DNA of 17,427 nucleotides from Candidatus Woesearchaeota archaeon CG10_big_fil_rev_8_21_14_0_10_32_24 (GTDB lineage: Archaea; Nanobdellota; Nanobdellia; Woesearchaeales; GW2011-AR9). This document shows positions 5,675 to 11,906 of this stretch, one piece after another. The DNA is taken from the NCBI GenBank assembly GCA_002763025.1, contig PCYG01000072.1, positions 1-17,427 of the forward strand. The letters run 5' to 3'. How positions within the stretch are numbered: position 1 is the first letter of the stretch; each line of letters begins with the position of its first letter. The notes below the pieces were generated by a model, which was given only the letters and a program-made list of their open reading frames with translations, searched no databases and was not told the origin of the DNA. Both the position numbers and the translations under genes were made by a program.

Positions 5675-6277
5675 ATGTTCTATAAAGTCAAAGTAAAGGA
5701 TTTCATCAGAGTACCACCACATATGTTTCATCTTAAGAAAAATGATGCCGTTTTACAAAATGTAAAAGCTACATATGAAAATTTTATATCTAAAGAATTA
5801 GGATTTGTGATGAATGTAATTGACGTTTACAACGTAGAAGAAGGCGTAATTGTTCCTGGTGATGGAGCTGGATTTTATGAAACAGAATTTGATTTATTGA
5901 CATACAAACCAGAATTAAATGAGCTTGTATTTGGAAAAATCCGAGATATTACTGATTTTGGAGCATTCATTGATATTGGTGGTGTAGAAGGAATGGTTCA
6001 TATCTCTCAAAGTATGGATGATTTCGTATCATTTAGCAAAGAGAAAGTTTTAATGGGAAAAAATACCAACAGAAGTATTAAAGTTGGTGACAAATGTAAA
6101 GCTAGAATCATTGCAATAAGTTATAAAGATTTAAATAATCCTAAAATTGGTTTAACCATGCGACAAGAAGGTCTTGGTAAGTTAGAATGGTTAAGCGAAG
6201 AGCAAAGCAACAAAGTTGCTAGCTCCTCAGTAAAGCCTACGGATTCAAAACCAAAAGAAGCTAAAAAAGCTGAATAA
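5675..6277 (+). CDS. rpo7: DNA-directed RNA polymerase subunit Rpo7 (RpoE')
   Basis: A 200-residue homologue of Rpo7, which with Rpo4 forms the stalk of archaeal RNA polymerase and binds emerging RNA. Residues 1-78 match the N-terminal SHS2-like domain (MFYKVKVKDFIRVPP start; GDGAGFYETEF region), and residues 82-163 are the S1 RNA-binding domain (FGKIRDITDFGAFIDIGGVEGMVH). Residues 176-200 are an added low-complexity Ser/Lys/Pro/Ala tail ending in KEAKKAE, not part of the usual fold. The start is supported by a strong promoter and a GAGG ribosome site. It is first in an operon with Spt4 only 7 nt downstream, the standard archaeal order. Confidence 0.95.
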   Translation: MFYKVKVKDFIRVPPHMFHLKKNDAVLQNVKATYENFISKELGFVMNVIDVYNVEEGVIVPGDGAGFYETEFDLLTYKPELNELVFGKIRDITDFGAFIDIGGVEGMVHISQSMDDFVSFSKEKVLMGKNTNRSIKVGDKCKARIIAISYKDLNNPKIGLTMRQEGLGKLEWLSEEQSNKVASSSVKPTDSKPKEAKKAE

Positions 6278-6284
6278 TACTGAA

Positions 6285-6473
6285 ATGGCAAAGAAAAAAG
6301 CATGTAAAAAATGTAAACTTTTTGTAGAGGGTGAACAATGCCCAATCTGTAAAAACGGAAATTTTACAAATAATTGGCAAGGACGATTATTTATTACCGA
6401 TGTTGAACGTTCCATGATTGCACATAATGTGAACGCAGCAGTTAAAGGTGAATATGCAATTAAGGTACGGTGA
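6285..6473 (+). CDS. spt4: Transcription elongation factor Spt4 (RpoE'')
   Basis: A 62-residue zinc-ribbon protein. The four zinc ligands are present: Cys7-x2-Cys10 and Cys19-x2-Cys22, followed by the typical NWQGRLFITD segment. Spt4 pairs with Spt5 (NusG homologue) to keep RNA polymerase processive. The length is normal for archaeal Spt4. Its stop codon TGA lies within the GGTGATT ribosome-site sequence of the next gene, which couples translation of Spt4 and S24e. Confidence 0.94.
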   Translation: MAKKKACKKCKLFVEGEQCPICKNGNFTNNWQGRLFITDVERSMIAHNVNAAVKGEYAIKVR

Positions 6474-6478
6474 TTATG

Positions 6479-6865
6479 ATGAAAATTGAAATTACACAAA
6501 AAAATGAAAATACATTATTAGAACGTACGGATCTTAAAGGAACTATTAACTTTAAAGGTGTTACACCTAGTAATAATGATGTTGTTATTGGCATTGCAAG
6601 TAACTTAGGAGTTAAAGAAAATTTAATTGTTGTTAAAGCTATCCATACTCAATTCAGTCAACAAAATGGAACATTTGATGCAATGGTTTATAAAAACACT
6701 GAAGTTCTTAAAAAGACTGAAAAAATGACAAAACACTTACGAAAAATAGCTAAAGAAGAAGCTAAAAAAGTAACAGAAGCTAAAGAGGCCGAAAAAGAAA
6801 GAAAAAAGACAGAAGAAGAAGCTAAAAAAGCACGATCAGAAAGTTCTGATGAAGCTCAAGAATAG
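6479..6865 (+). CDS. rps24e: Small ribosomal subunit protein eS24
   Basis: A 128-residue S24e protein. The N-terminal core (MKIEITQKNENTLLERTDL) matches the family opening MxIxIxxxxxNPLLxR, and residues 1-98 cover the usual domain. The last 35 or so residues are a highly charged helical tail (KEAEKERKKTEEEAKKARS), longer than the typical archaeal protein of about 100 residues. ATG 6479 is preferred because GGTGAT (6469-6474), a perfect match to the 16S 3' end complement, lies 4 nt upstream; ATG 6476 and GTG 6470 are in frame and possible. The gene follows Spt4, as in most archaea. Confidence 0.92.
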   Translation: MKIEITQKNENTLLERTDLKGTINFKGVTPSNNDVVIGIASNLGVKENLIVVKAIHTQFSQQNGTFDAMVYKNTEVLKKTEKMTKHLRKIAKEEAKKVTEAKEAEKERKKTEEEAKKARSESSDEAQE

Positions 6866-6875
6866 GTAAATTACA

Positions 6876-7097
6876 ATGGCAAAGAAAGGCGGGAAAAAAG
6901 GCGGCAGTGAAAAAAAAGCACGAACAGCGAAAAAACCAACACAATTATGGAAATGTTATGATATCCAAGGCGACAAATTAATTCGTAAAAATCCATTTTC
7001 ACCCAAATCTAAAGGCGATTTCATGGCAGTTCACAAAAATAGAACGGTTTGTGGAAAAACAGGTTACACTGAATTCAAATCTAAAAAACAAGAATAA
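6876..7097 (+). CDS. rps27ae: Small ribosomal subunit protein eS31 (S27ae), zinc site lost
   Basis: A 73-residue S27ae protein with a basic, glycine-rich N-terminus (MAKKGGKKGG) and the core WKCYDIQGDKLIRK, ending HKNRTVCGKTGYTEFK. In most family members a zinc ribbon has CxxC twice; here the first pair reads Ser42-Pro-Lys-Ser45 and the second Cys59-Gly-Lys-Thr62. Only one of four ligands remains, so zinc cannot be held in the normal way. Cys27 is outside the ribbon. Loss of zinc cysteines is known in several ribosomal protein families as C-minus variants. It is the last gene of the operon, 10 nt after S24e, and a T-rich stretch follows. Confidence 0.92.
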   Translation: MAKKGGKKGGSEKKARTAKKPTQLWKCYDIQGDKLIRKNPFSPKSKGDFMAVHKNRTVCGKTGYTEFKSKKQE

Positions 7098-7108
7098 TTA
7101 AAGTGACC

Positions 7109-7123
7109 TCTCTTTTTTTTTCT
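7109..7123 (+). terminator. T-rich terminator after S27ae
   Basis: A pyrimidine stretch with a run of nine T (7113-7121) starts 12 nt after the S27ae stop. Archaeal termination commonly occurs at such U-tracts without a hairpin. It may end the Rpo7 operon, although the next gene starts only 13 nt later. Confidence 0.5.
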
Positions 7124-7135
7124 CATATTATTTCT

Positions 7136-7435
7136 ATGGACTATAAACCTAAACAAATGGGTATATTTCTTCCTAAAAATGAAACTTCTTATGAATTAAA
7201 GTATGAACAAATTGATCCATTCTTATTAGCACGTTTAAGTGAACGTCAAAATCCAGAAAATTTCTATAATGTAGTTATTGATCATTTAAGACAGGTAGAT
7301 GCACAATTAAATGGTATTAATCCCTTTAATCCTAAGAATAGTGAAATGCCAAACATAACAAGAATACAACAAAAAGAGTTAAGAGAAAGTAGAGAATTTT
7401 TAGAATATCTTGTGTATAGATTAAACTGTCATTAG
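7136..7435 (+). CDS. Hypothetical protein, 99 residues
   Basis: A small soluble protein I do not recognise. It begins MDYKPKQMGIFLPKNETSYELKYEQIDPFLLARLSE and ends with a helical part (RIQQKELRESREFLEYLVYRLNCH). It has no membrane segment, one cysteine near the C-terminus and no known motif. The frame is open back to a GTG at 7103, but that extension would be encoded by the T-rich terminator and reads as an unlikely hydrophobic stretch, so ATG 7136 is chosen. A weak TATA-like AATTAAAG at 7097-7104 could serve it; it may also be read through from the ribosomal operon. It ends 10 nt before the convergent ftsZ stop. Confidence 0.65.
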   Translation: MDYKPKQMGIFLPKNETSYELKYEQIDPFLLARLSERQNPENFYNVVIDHLRQVDAQLNGINPFNPKNSEMPNITRIQQKELRESREFLEYLVYRLNCH

Positions 7436-7445
7436 TGAACCATCA

Positions 7446-8573
7446 TCAATCCATAAATTCAATCCCTAATTCTGATTCAACAGCTCCTTTTTTAAGGGTA
7501 CCAAGTTGATGGGATTCACCAAATATTTGGTCAGAACTAACACCCGTTATAATTAACATTGTTCGAATTGTTTTTTCAAGATCTTTGTAAATTTGTGCAC
7601 CCCAAATTATTTTTGCTTTAGGATGAAGTGCTTGAGTTACAGTCTCTACAATTCTTCGTGATTCATCTAATGTTAAAGATTCACCACCAGAGATGTTAAT
7701 TAATGCGCCAGTTGCATTGGATATATCCACATCAATTAAAGGGTTATTAATTGCTTTCTGCACAGATTCATCAGCCCTATGTTCTGAATCGGATTCTCCT
7801 ACACCAATCATTGCAACCCCACCTTCTCCCATGATTGCCTTAACATCTGCAAAATCTAAGTTTACCAGACCTGTTTTTGTGACTAGTTCTGCAATACCTT
7901 TTACGGCATTTGTAAGAATTTCATCTGCAACTTTAAATGCTGTTTGTAATGGTAAATGTGGCGCCATTTCTAATAACTTTTCATTAGGAATAACAATTAA
8001 TGTGTTAATACTTTGTTCTAATTTTTCTAAACCGATAAGTGCATTTTCGTATCTATGGGAACCTTCCATACTAAATGGAATTGTGACTATTGCAACACTT
8101 AAAATTCCCATGGATTTCGCTAAACGAGCCATATATGGTGCTGAACCAGAACCTGTTCCTCCACCTAATCCACATGTAATAAAAATCATATCGGTTCCTT
8201 CTAATAATGCACGAAGTTCTTTATCACTTTCCTTACAAGATTCTTCACCTACTTTAGGATTTGATCCTGCTCCTAATCCTTTTGTAAGATCTTTTCCAAT
8301 GAGAAGTTTTTTATCAGCGGTAGTATAAAGTAAATCTTGTGCATCTGTATTTATCGCAATTGTTTCTAATCCTTGAATGCCAACCTGAGAAATCCTATTA
8401 ATAGTATTATTTCCAGCTCCACCACATCCAATTACCTTGATTCTTGTTTTTTGGCTTGCGATCAGTCGTTCTAATTCGGCATCAACATCAGAAACCTTCT
8501 TATGAGAAATTTCTTGTGTTTGATGAATTTGTATATGAGGATCTTGTTGATATTGTCTAGAATGTTCTTCCAT
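7446..8573 (-). CDS. ftsZ: Cell division protein FtsZ (archaeal FtsZ1-like)
   Basis: A 375-residue tubulin-superfamily GTPase that forms the cytokinetic ring. The N-terminal 43 residues are a variable, charged extension. The nucleotide-binding start is KVIGCGGAGNN (46-56), the signature GGGTGSGSAP is at 137-146, and the T7 synergy loop is NLDFADVKA (238-246), with Asp240 and Asp243 for GTP hydrolysis. Segments such as FITCGLGGGTG and GESDSEHRA resemble methanogen FtsZ1 rather than FtsZ2 (memory-based comparison). No bacterial-type C-terminal conserved peptide is evident. The ATG at 8573 has GGTG 6 nt upstream and a TATA box 38-51 nt upstream. Confidence 0.96.
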   Translation of the reverse strand: MEEHSRQYQQDPHIQIHQTQEISHKKVSDVDAELERLIASQKTRIKVIGCGGAGNNTINRISQVGIQGLETIAINTDAQDLLYTTADKKLLIGKDLTKGLGAGSNPKVGEESCKESDKELRALLEGTDMIFITCGLGGGTGSGSAPYMARLAKSMGILSVAIVTIPFSMEGSHRYENALIGLEKLEQSINTLIVIPNEKLLEMAPHLPLQTAFKVADEILTNAVKGIAELVTKTGLVNLDFADVKAIMGEGGVAMIGVGESDSEHRADESVQKAINNPLIDVDISNATGALINISGGESLTLDESRRIVETVTQALHPKAKIIWGAQIYKDLEKTIRTMLIITGVSSDQIFGESHQLGTLKKGAVESELGIEFMD

Positions 8574-8610
8574 GAATTACACCTTTTTTATATTTTTTTT
8601 ATAAGAATCA

Positions 8611-8624
8611 GATTTATAAAGATT
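8611..8624 (-). promoter_or_regulatory. TATA box of ftsZ
   Basis: On the minus strand AATCTTTATAAATC. Its centre is about 43 nt before the ATG, predicting a leader of some 18 nt, which contains the GGTG ribosome site at 8580-8583. So ftsZ is one of the few genes here with a leader. Confidence 0.6.
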
Positions 8625-8652
8625 GTTAAACTGGAATGGTCTGGTTAGAAGA

Positions 8653-9312
8653 TTATTTATCTTCTTTGACTTTAAATTCAACATCAACCTTTGTTAATGC
8701 CTTCAATTTTTCTGCTAAAACACTTATAAATTGTGGAGGAAGTTGTAATGGAAGTTCCACAATTGCATTTCCGTCATTAATTGAAATGGGTATATATTCT
8801 TTCCCCATCTTTAATGTTTTTTCTAAAAAAGATTGAATTTGTTCTTTTATATCTGTAATTTTTTTATTGATCATGCACGTATAAATAACTTTTTTTCCGG
8901 CTAACGGATGATTATAGTTTACAATAACTCTTCCACCAGATACTTTTGTAATAACTCCTCTTCTCCCATCTGCATCAAATTGTAATCCTGGTTGAGGTAC
9001 CATCTTATGTTCTTTAAATGTTGCTATAGGCATCATTTCAATATTTTTTACATCCCGTTTTCCAAATGCATCTTCAGGTTGTAATGTTAAAGAAAATTCT
9101 TTTCCTATTTCTTGTCCTTCAAGACCATTGTCTAATCCTGAGAGAAGTTGTTTTTCACCTACACAAATAACTGCTGGTTTTAATTTATTATGAGTATGTG
9201 GGATTTTAGCTTCATGAGCTATTTTTTCATCAGTTGTGTCAAAGATTGTACCATCTTCTAACCTTCCCGTGTATGTAATTTCAATAAAATCATTCTTTTG
9301 AACTTTTTCCAT
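8653..9312 (-). CDS. FKBP-type peptidyl-prolyl isomerase, SlyD-like with IF domain
   Basis: A 219-residue protein. Residues 1-91 hold the first FKBP part (DFIEITYTGRLEDGTIFDTT; LLSGLDNGLEGQEIG), followed by PEDAFGKRD, the junction typical of SlyD-type FKBPs. Residues 95-140 are the inserted IF chaperone domain (MVPQPGLQFDADGRRGVITKVSGGRVIVNYNHPLAGK), and the FKBP fold closes near 155. The remaining 65 residues form a C-terminal extension ending in KVDVEFKVKEDK, as in long archaeal FKBPs. It should catalyse proline cis/trans isomerisation and act as a folding helper in the cytoplasm; there is no signal peptide. No histidine-rich metal tail of bacterial SlyD is present. The ATG has a TATA box centred 30 nt upstream. 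Confidence 0.92.
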   Translation of the reverse strand: MEKVQKNDFIEITYTGRLEDGTIFDTTDEKIAHEAKIPHTHNKLKPAVICVGEKQLLSGLDNGLEGQEIGKEFSLTLQPEDAFGKRDVKNIEMMPIATFKEHKMVPQPGLQFDADGRRGVITKVSGGRVIVNYNHPLAGKKVIYTCMINKKITDIKEQIQSFLEKTLKMGKEYIPISINDGNAIVELPLQLPPQFISVLAEKLKALTKVDVEFKVKEDK

Positions 9313-9335
9313 TATTTCAATGGGAGAATGAAAGA

Positions 9336-9347
9336 CATTTATAAGTT
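9336..9347 (-). promoter_or_regulatory. TATA box of the FKBP gene
   Basis: On the minus strand AACTTATAAATG, centred about 30 nt before ATG 9312. A second candidate, GTATATATAAAC at 9361-9372, lies farther upstream beside the inverted repeat. Confidence 0.5.
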
Positions 9348-9374
9348 TTGTTGTTGATGTGTTTATATATACTC

Positions 9375-9413
9375 AACGCTAAATGAAATTTAGAACTTAA
9401 TTCATTTAGCGTT
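9375..9413. repeat. 13-bp perfect inverted repeat between cmk and the FKBP gene
   Basis: AACGCTAAATGAA (9375-9387) and TTCATTTAGCGTT (9401-9413) are exact complements around a 13-nt loop. TATATAC-type sequences flank both sides, so the pairing can be extended with a small bulge, and GTTTATATATAC (9361-9372) and GTTTGTATATAC (9411-9422) are near-direct repeats. No T-run follows on either strand, so a simple intrinsic terminator is unlikely. An operator for FKBP, a bidirectional processing signal or a relic of a small element are options. Confidence 0.6.
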
Positions 9414-9433
9414 TGTATATACCAACGAAAAAT

Positions 9434-10012
9434 TCACAAAAATACTTTTCGTTCAGTATATTTCATAATTTCATCTGCTACTTCTTCAGCACTCGGTACT
9501 GTTGAATCTACGACCAAATCAAATTGTGATTCTTTTCTGTTGTCTATACCATAATATTTTTTGTACCGAGCAGCATCTTGTTCTTCTCGTAATATGACAC
9601 TTGCTTTTAATTGTTCCAGTGATATTATGTTTCCTTCATTTCTTTGTTCCGCAAGTTCTTTTTTTTGTAAATCTTTCCAAATACGTTCTGCACCTACATT
9701 AGGATCAACTTTCACATAAATTTTAATAGATTCAGGAATGAAATGAAATTGTGTTCTTCCTTCAACAATAACTATTTTACCTTGTTTTTCTAATGTTCTC
9801 GCTTTTTCTGCAGCTTTTTCATCTACATCAACATCTGTTTCGGGATGTGTTTTTGCGTATTCATTAAGTTCCTCTAAAGTCATCCCTTTTTCTTTTGCTA
9901 AATCTCTTCTAATACCACCTACATAAATTCGCTCAGCATTTAGTTTCTTAAGAAGAATTTTTGCAATGGTTGATTTCCCACTTCCTGGGTTTCCTGAGAT
10001 TGTAATGATCAT
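9434..10012 (-). CDS. cmk: Cytidylate kinase, archaeal type
   Basis: A 192-residue P-loop kinase. The Walker A is GNPGSGKST (7-15) directly after MIITIS. The segment VGGIRRDLAKEKGMTLEELNEYAKTHPETDVDVDEKA (31-67) is the typical archaeal (d)CMP-kinase substrate region, and EGR (84-86) is conserved in the family. A lid-like region with arginines (107-142) follows. It should transfer phosphate from ATP to CMP or dCMP in pyrimidine nucleotide synthesis. The size is right for archaeal Cmk. ATG 10012 has a TATA-like GTTAATAAAGT box (plus-strand reading, 10033-10043) centred 26 nt upstream. A related adenylate-kinase-like NMP kinase is a less likely alternative. Confidence 0.85.
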   Translation of the reverse strand: MIITISGNPGSGKSTIAKILLKKLNAERIYVGGIRRDLAKEKGMTLEELNEYAKTHPETDVDVDEKAAEKARTLEKQGKIVIVEGRTQFHFIPESIKIYVKVDPNVGAERIWKDLQKKELAEQRNEGNIISLEQLKASVILREEQDAARYKKYYGIDNRKESQFDLVVDSTVPSAEEVADEIMKYTERKVFL

Positions 10013-10032
10013 AGTATTTTTAATAAAGTGAA

Positions 10033-10043
10033 GTTAATAAAGT
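10033..10043 (-). promoter_or_regulatory. TATA-like box of cmk
   Basis: On the minus strand ACTTTATTAAC, centred 26 nt before ATG 10012 and touching the stop codon of the glycosyltransferase gene. A second ACTTTATTA follows ten bases downstream. Confidence 0.4.
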
Positions 10044-10735
10044 TACCTAATCTTTTCGTATTCAGATTTTTTCAAATCACCGAATTTCTCAGTGAACCAT
10101 TGTTTAGTCCAGAACATGACCGATTTTCCTACACCCCATTGTTGATAACGACGTGTGGAATTTGTAACGGTGGTATTAAGACAATGATATTTTCCAAGTT
10201 TATGTAATTCTGAAATTAATTTGTGATGTTCACGCACAATAATTTCTGGATTGTATCCGTTTATTTTTTCAAAATCTGATTTCCGACATGCTAATGCACC
10301 GCTACACGCTTTGTATAATCCTGTAGAGGCATAAAGATTCTTTATACCAAATGCTAATTTATATGATAACTTTGATTCATCAGGTTTACTTTTGGTAGTC
10401 ATGATTGCATGTTTATCCGAAAATGTTGTATGAAGTTTATGTAATGCATCTTGTTCCAATGTTGTGTCTGCATCAAGAAATAATAGTAAATGGGATTGCG
10501 CTTTGTCAGCACCATAGTTCCTTGCTCTGCTCACGTTTGCTTGTGACATTGTAAAAAGTTTTAATTTTTCATGTTCTCGTTTTTTTACAATTTCTTCTGT
10601 TTTATCTACACATCCATTCGCAACAACAATCGTTTCAAAATCTTGGAATGTTTGATTTTTAAGAGAATGTAAAGTCTGGCGAATATAATTCTCCTCGTTA
10701 TGTGCAGGTATTATGATTGATATTGCAGGAACCAC
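10043..10735 (-). CDS. Glycosyltransferase family 2 protein
   Basis: A 230-residue GT-A fold enzyme. It opens with AISIIIPAHNEENYIRQTLHSLKNQT (4-29), the nucleotide-sugar binding strand of family 2, has NVSRARNYG (67-75), and carries the metal-binding Asp-Ala-Asp at 88-90 (FLDADT). An acceptor region with GYNPEIIVREHHK follows. Near the C-terminus is QQWGVGKSVMFWTKQWF (198-214), which may be a membrane-surface amphipathic part, but no clear membrane helix is seen. It should transfer a sugar from a nucleotide donor; donor and acceptor are not determined. The start is a GTG at 10735 with a TATA box 22-33 nt upstream. It sits 57 nt after a glycosidase-like gene. Confidence 0.88.
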   Translation of the reverse strand: MVPAISIIIPAHNEENYIRQTLHSLKNQTFQDFETIVVANGCVDKTEEIVKKREHEKLKLFTMSQANVSRARNYGADKAQSHLLLFLDADTTLEQDALHKLHTTFSDKHAIMTTKSKPDESKLSYKLAFGIKNLYASTGLYKACSGALACRKSDFEKINGYNPEIIVREHHKLISELHKLGKYHCLNTTVTNSTRRYQQWGVGKSVMFWTKQWFTEKFGDLKKSEYEKIR

Positions 10736-10756
10736 CTAAGTTTAGAAAGATAAGAA

Positions 10757-10768
10757 GGTATTTTAATG
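10757..10768 (-). promoter_or_regulatory. TATA-like box of the glycosyltransferase gene
   Basis: On the minus strand CATTAAAATACC, centred about 28 nt before the GTG at 10735; it supports the GTG as a leaderless start. Confidence 0.4.
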
Positions 10769-10792
10769 TATTGTTATTGTAAAGAATAGAGG

Positions 10793-11869
10793 TTAGAGTG
10801 TCAAATAATTCGCAGCCCATAACATTCCGGAGTCAGAATAATAAAATGGTGTCCGATGTGGCTTTCCATTTTCTGCAAAAACTTCTAGGACATTTTGATG
10901 TTTTTCAATTAATGTAAGATAATTTTTCATCAAAATATTGCCTTTATCTGGATTGACTTCTTTCACTAAACGCACATATAATGGACCCATGTGCTGCCAT
11001 AATGCCGTACTTTCATAATCTTTATTAAAGAATTCTTCCCAAATATAATTAATGTGTTCTCTGGAAGAAGTATATTTTAAAGGAAAGGGTTTATCTAATT
11101 CTTCTTCTTCTATTTTTTTCAATGCTTTTTCTAACATATCTTGATCTTTAATTAATCCTGTAAGGAAAGGAAATATGTTTGCATCTCCTGCAACATATTC
11201 TTTTTTAGTAAGATCATCATAGAAATATTCACCATTCCAAAAATGTCGTTTGATTAAATCTGGATAATTAAATTTTGCAAAAGGATTAACTAATTTTAAG
11301 GATTTCAAATCGTCTGCAAGCATACCAACCATACAATTATCATAACAGGAACTTTTTCTCACTGCAAGATCTTTCATAGAAGAAAAATGTTCATCTGGTT
11401 TGACCAACCCAGTTTGCTCATTAATTACTTTCTTAAAATAAACCAGAATCTCTTTATTCAAGAAATCTTTATGTTCATAATATTGAAACTTTGAAACTTT
11501 AAGTGCATGAATAAACCACGGTAAAGAATCAACAGCTAAAGTAGGGAAATCAAATGGTTTTCCTCTTGGTGTAATTGTTGTGGTAATTTTATTAGCTGAT
11601 TTGAATCTATTAAAAGCGTAACGTATAGTTTGGTGAACTTGTTTTTCATAATCTAGTTTCAACAATGAGGATACACACCATCCAAAATCTCGTGTCCAAA
11701 ATTGTTTGAAATTCCCTGTTGATGTTTGAAAATAACGTTCATTCCAGCAATCATCAATCACTTGCCTACAAATTTCTTCCGCATTTCCTTTGTATTTCTT
11801 CTGATGAATACGTGATTTCAAAGAATTGAGAAAAACACGAGACCCTTCTGTGAGATAGACAAATTTCAT
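10793..11869 (-). CDS. Six-hairpin (alpha/alpha)6-barrel glycosidase-like protein
   Basis: A 358-residue soluble protein without signal peptide. The landmarks fit the six-hairpin glycosidase superfamily (GH15/GH37/GH63/GH100-like): QFWTRDFGW (56-64) in the first barrel repeat, DFPTLAVDSLPWFIHAL (107-123), SCYDNCMVGMLADDL (174-188), YVAGDANIFPFL (225-236) and SALWQHMGPLYVRL-like helices near the end. Conserved acids that could be catalytic are Asp61, Asp114 and Asp229, but the assignment is uncertain. Likely substrate is a small alpha-glucoside or glycan; the family cannot be fixed without a search. ATG 11869 has a TATA box centred 25 nt upstream. The neighbours, a glycosyltransferase and a giant surface protein, suggest a role in glycan metabolism. 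Confidence 0.7.
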   Translation of the reverse strand: MKFVYLTEGSRVFLNSLKSRIHQKKYKGNAEEICRQVIDDCWNERYFQTSTGNFKQFWTRDFGWCVSSLLKLDYEKQVHQTIRYAFNRFKSANKITTTITPRGKPFDFPTLAVDSLPWFIHALKVSKFQYYEHKDFLNKEILVYFKKVINEQTGLVKPDEHFSSMKDLAVRKSSCYDNCMVGMLADDLKSLKLVNPFAKFNYPDLIKRHFWNGEYFYDDLTKKEYVAGDANIFPFLTGLIKDQDMLEKALKKIEEEELDKPFPLKYTSSREHINYIWEEFFNKDYESTALWQHMGPLYVRLVKEVNPDKGNILMKNYLTLIEKHQNVLEVFAENGKPHRTPFYYSDSGMLWAANYLTL

Positions 11870-11887
11870 AATATTTTTGAGTGATGG

Positions 11888-11900
11888 AAGTATAAAAAGT
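11888..11900 (-). promoter_or_regulatory. TATA box of the glycosidase-like gene
   Basis: On the minus strand ACTTTTTATACTT, centred 25 nt before ATG 11869 and lying entirely in the 37-nt gap after the giant gene. This predicts a leaderless transcript independent of the giant gene. Confidence 0.55.
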
Positions 11901-11906
11901 TATTGC

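Noticed and set aside
7693..8328. 211-codon plus-strand frame opposite ftsZ
   Set aside because: It is the antisense shadow of a clearly real ftsZ gene; the product has no recognisable domain.
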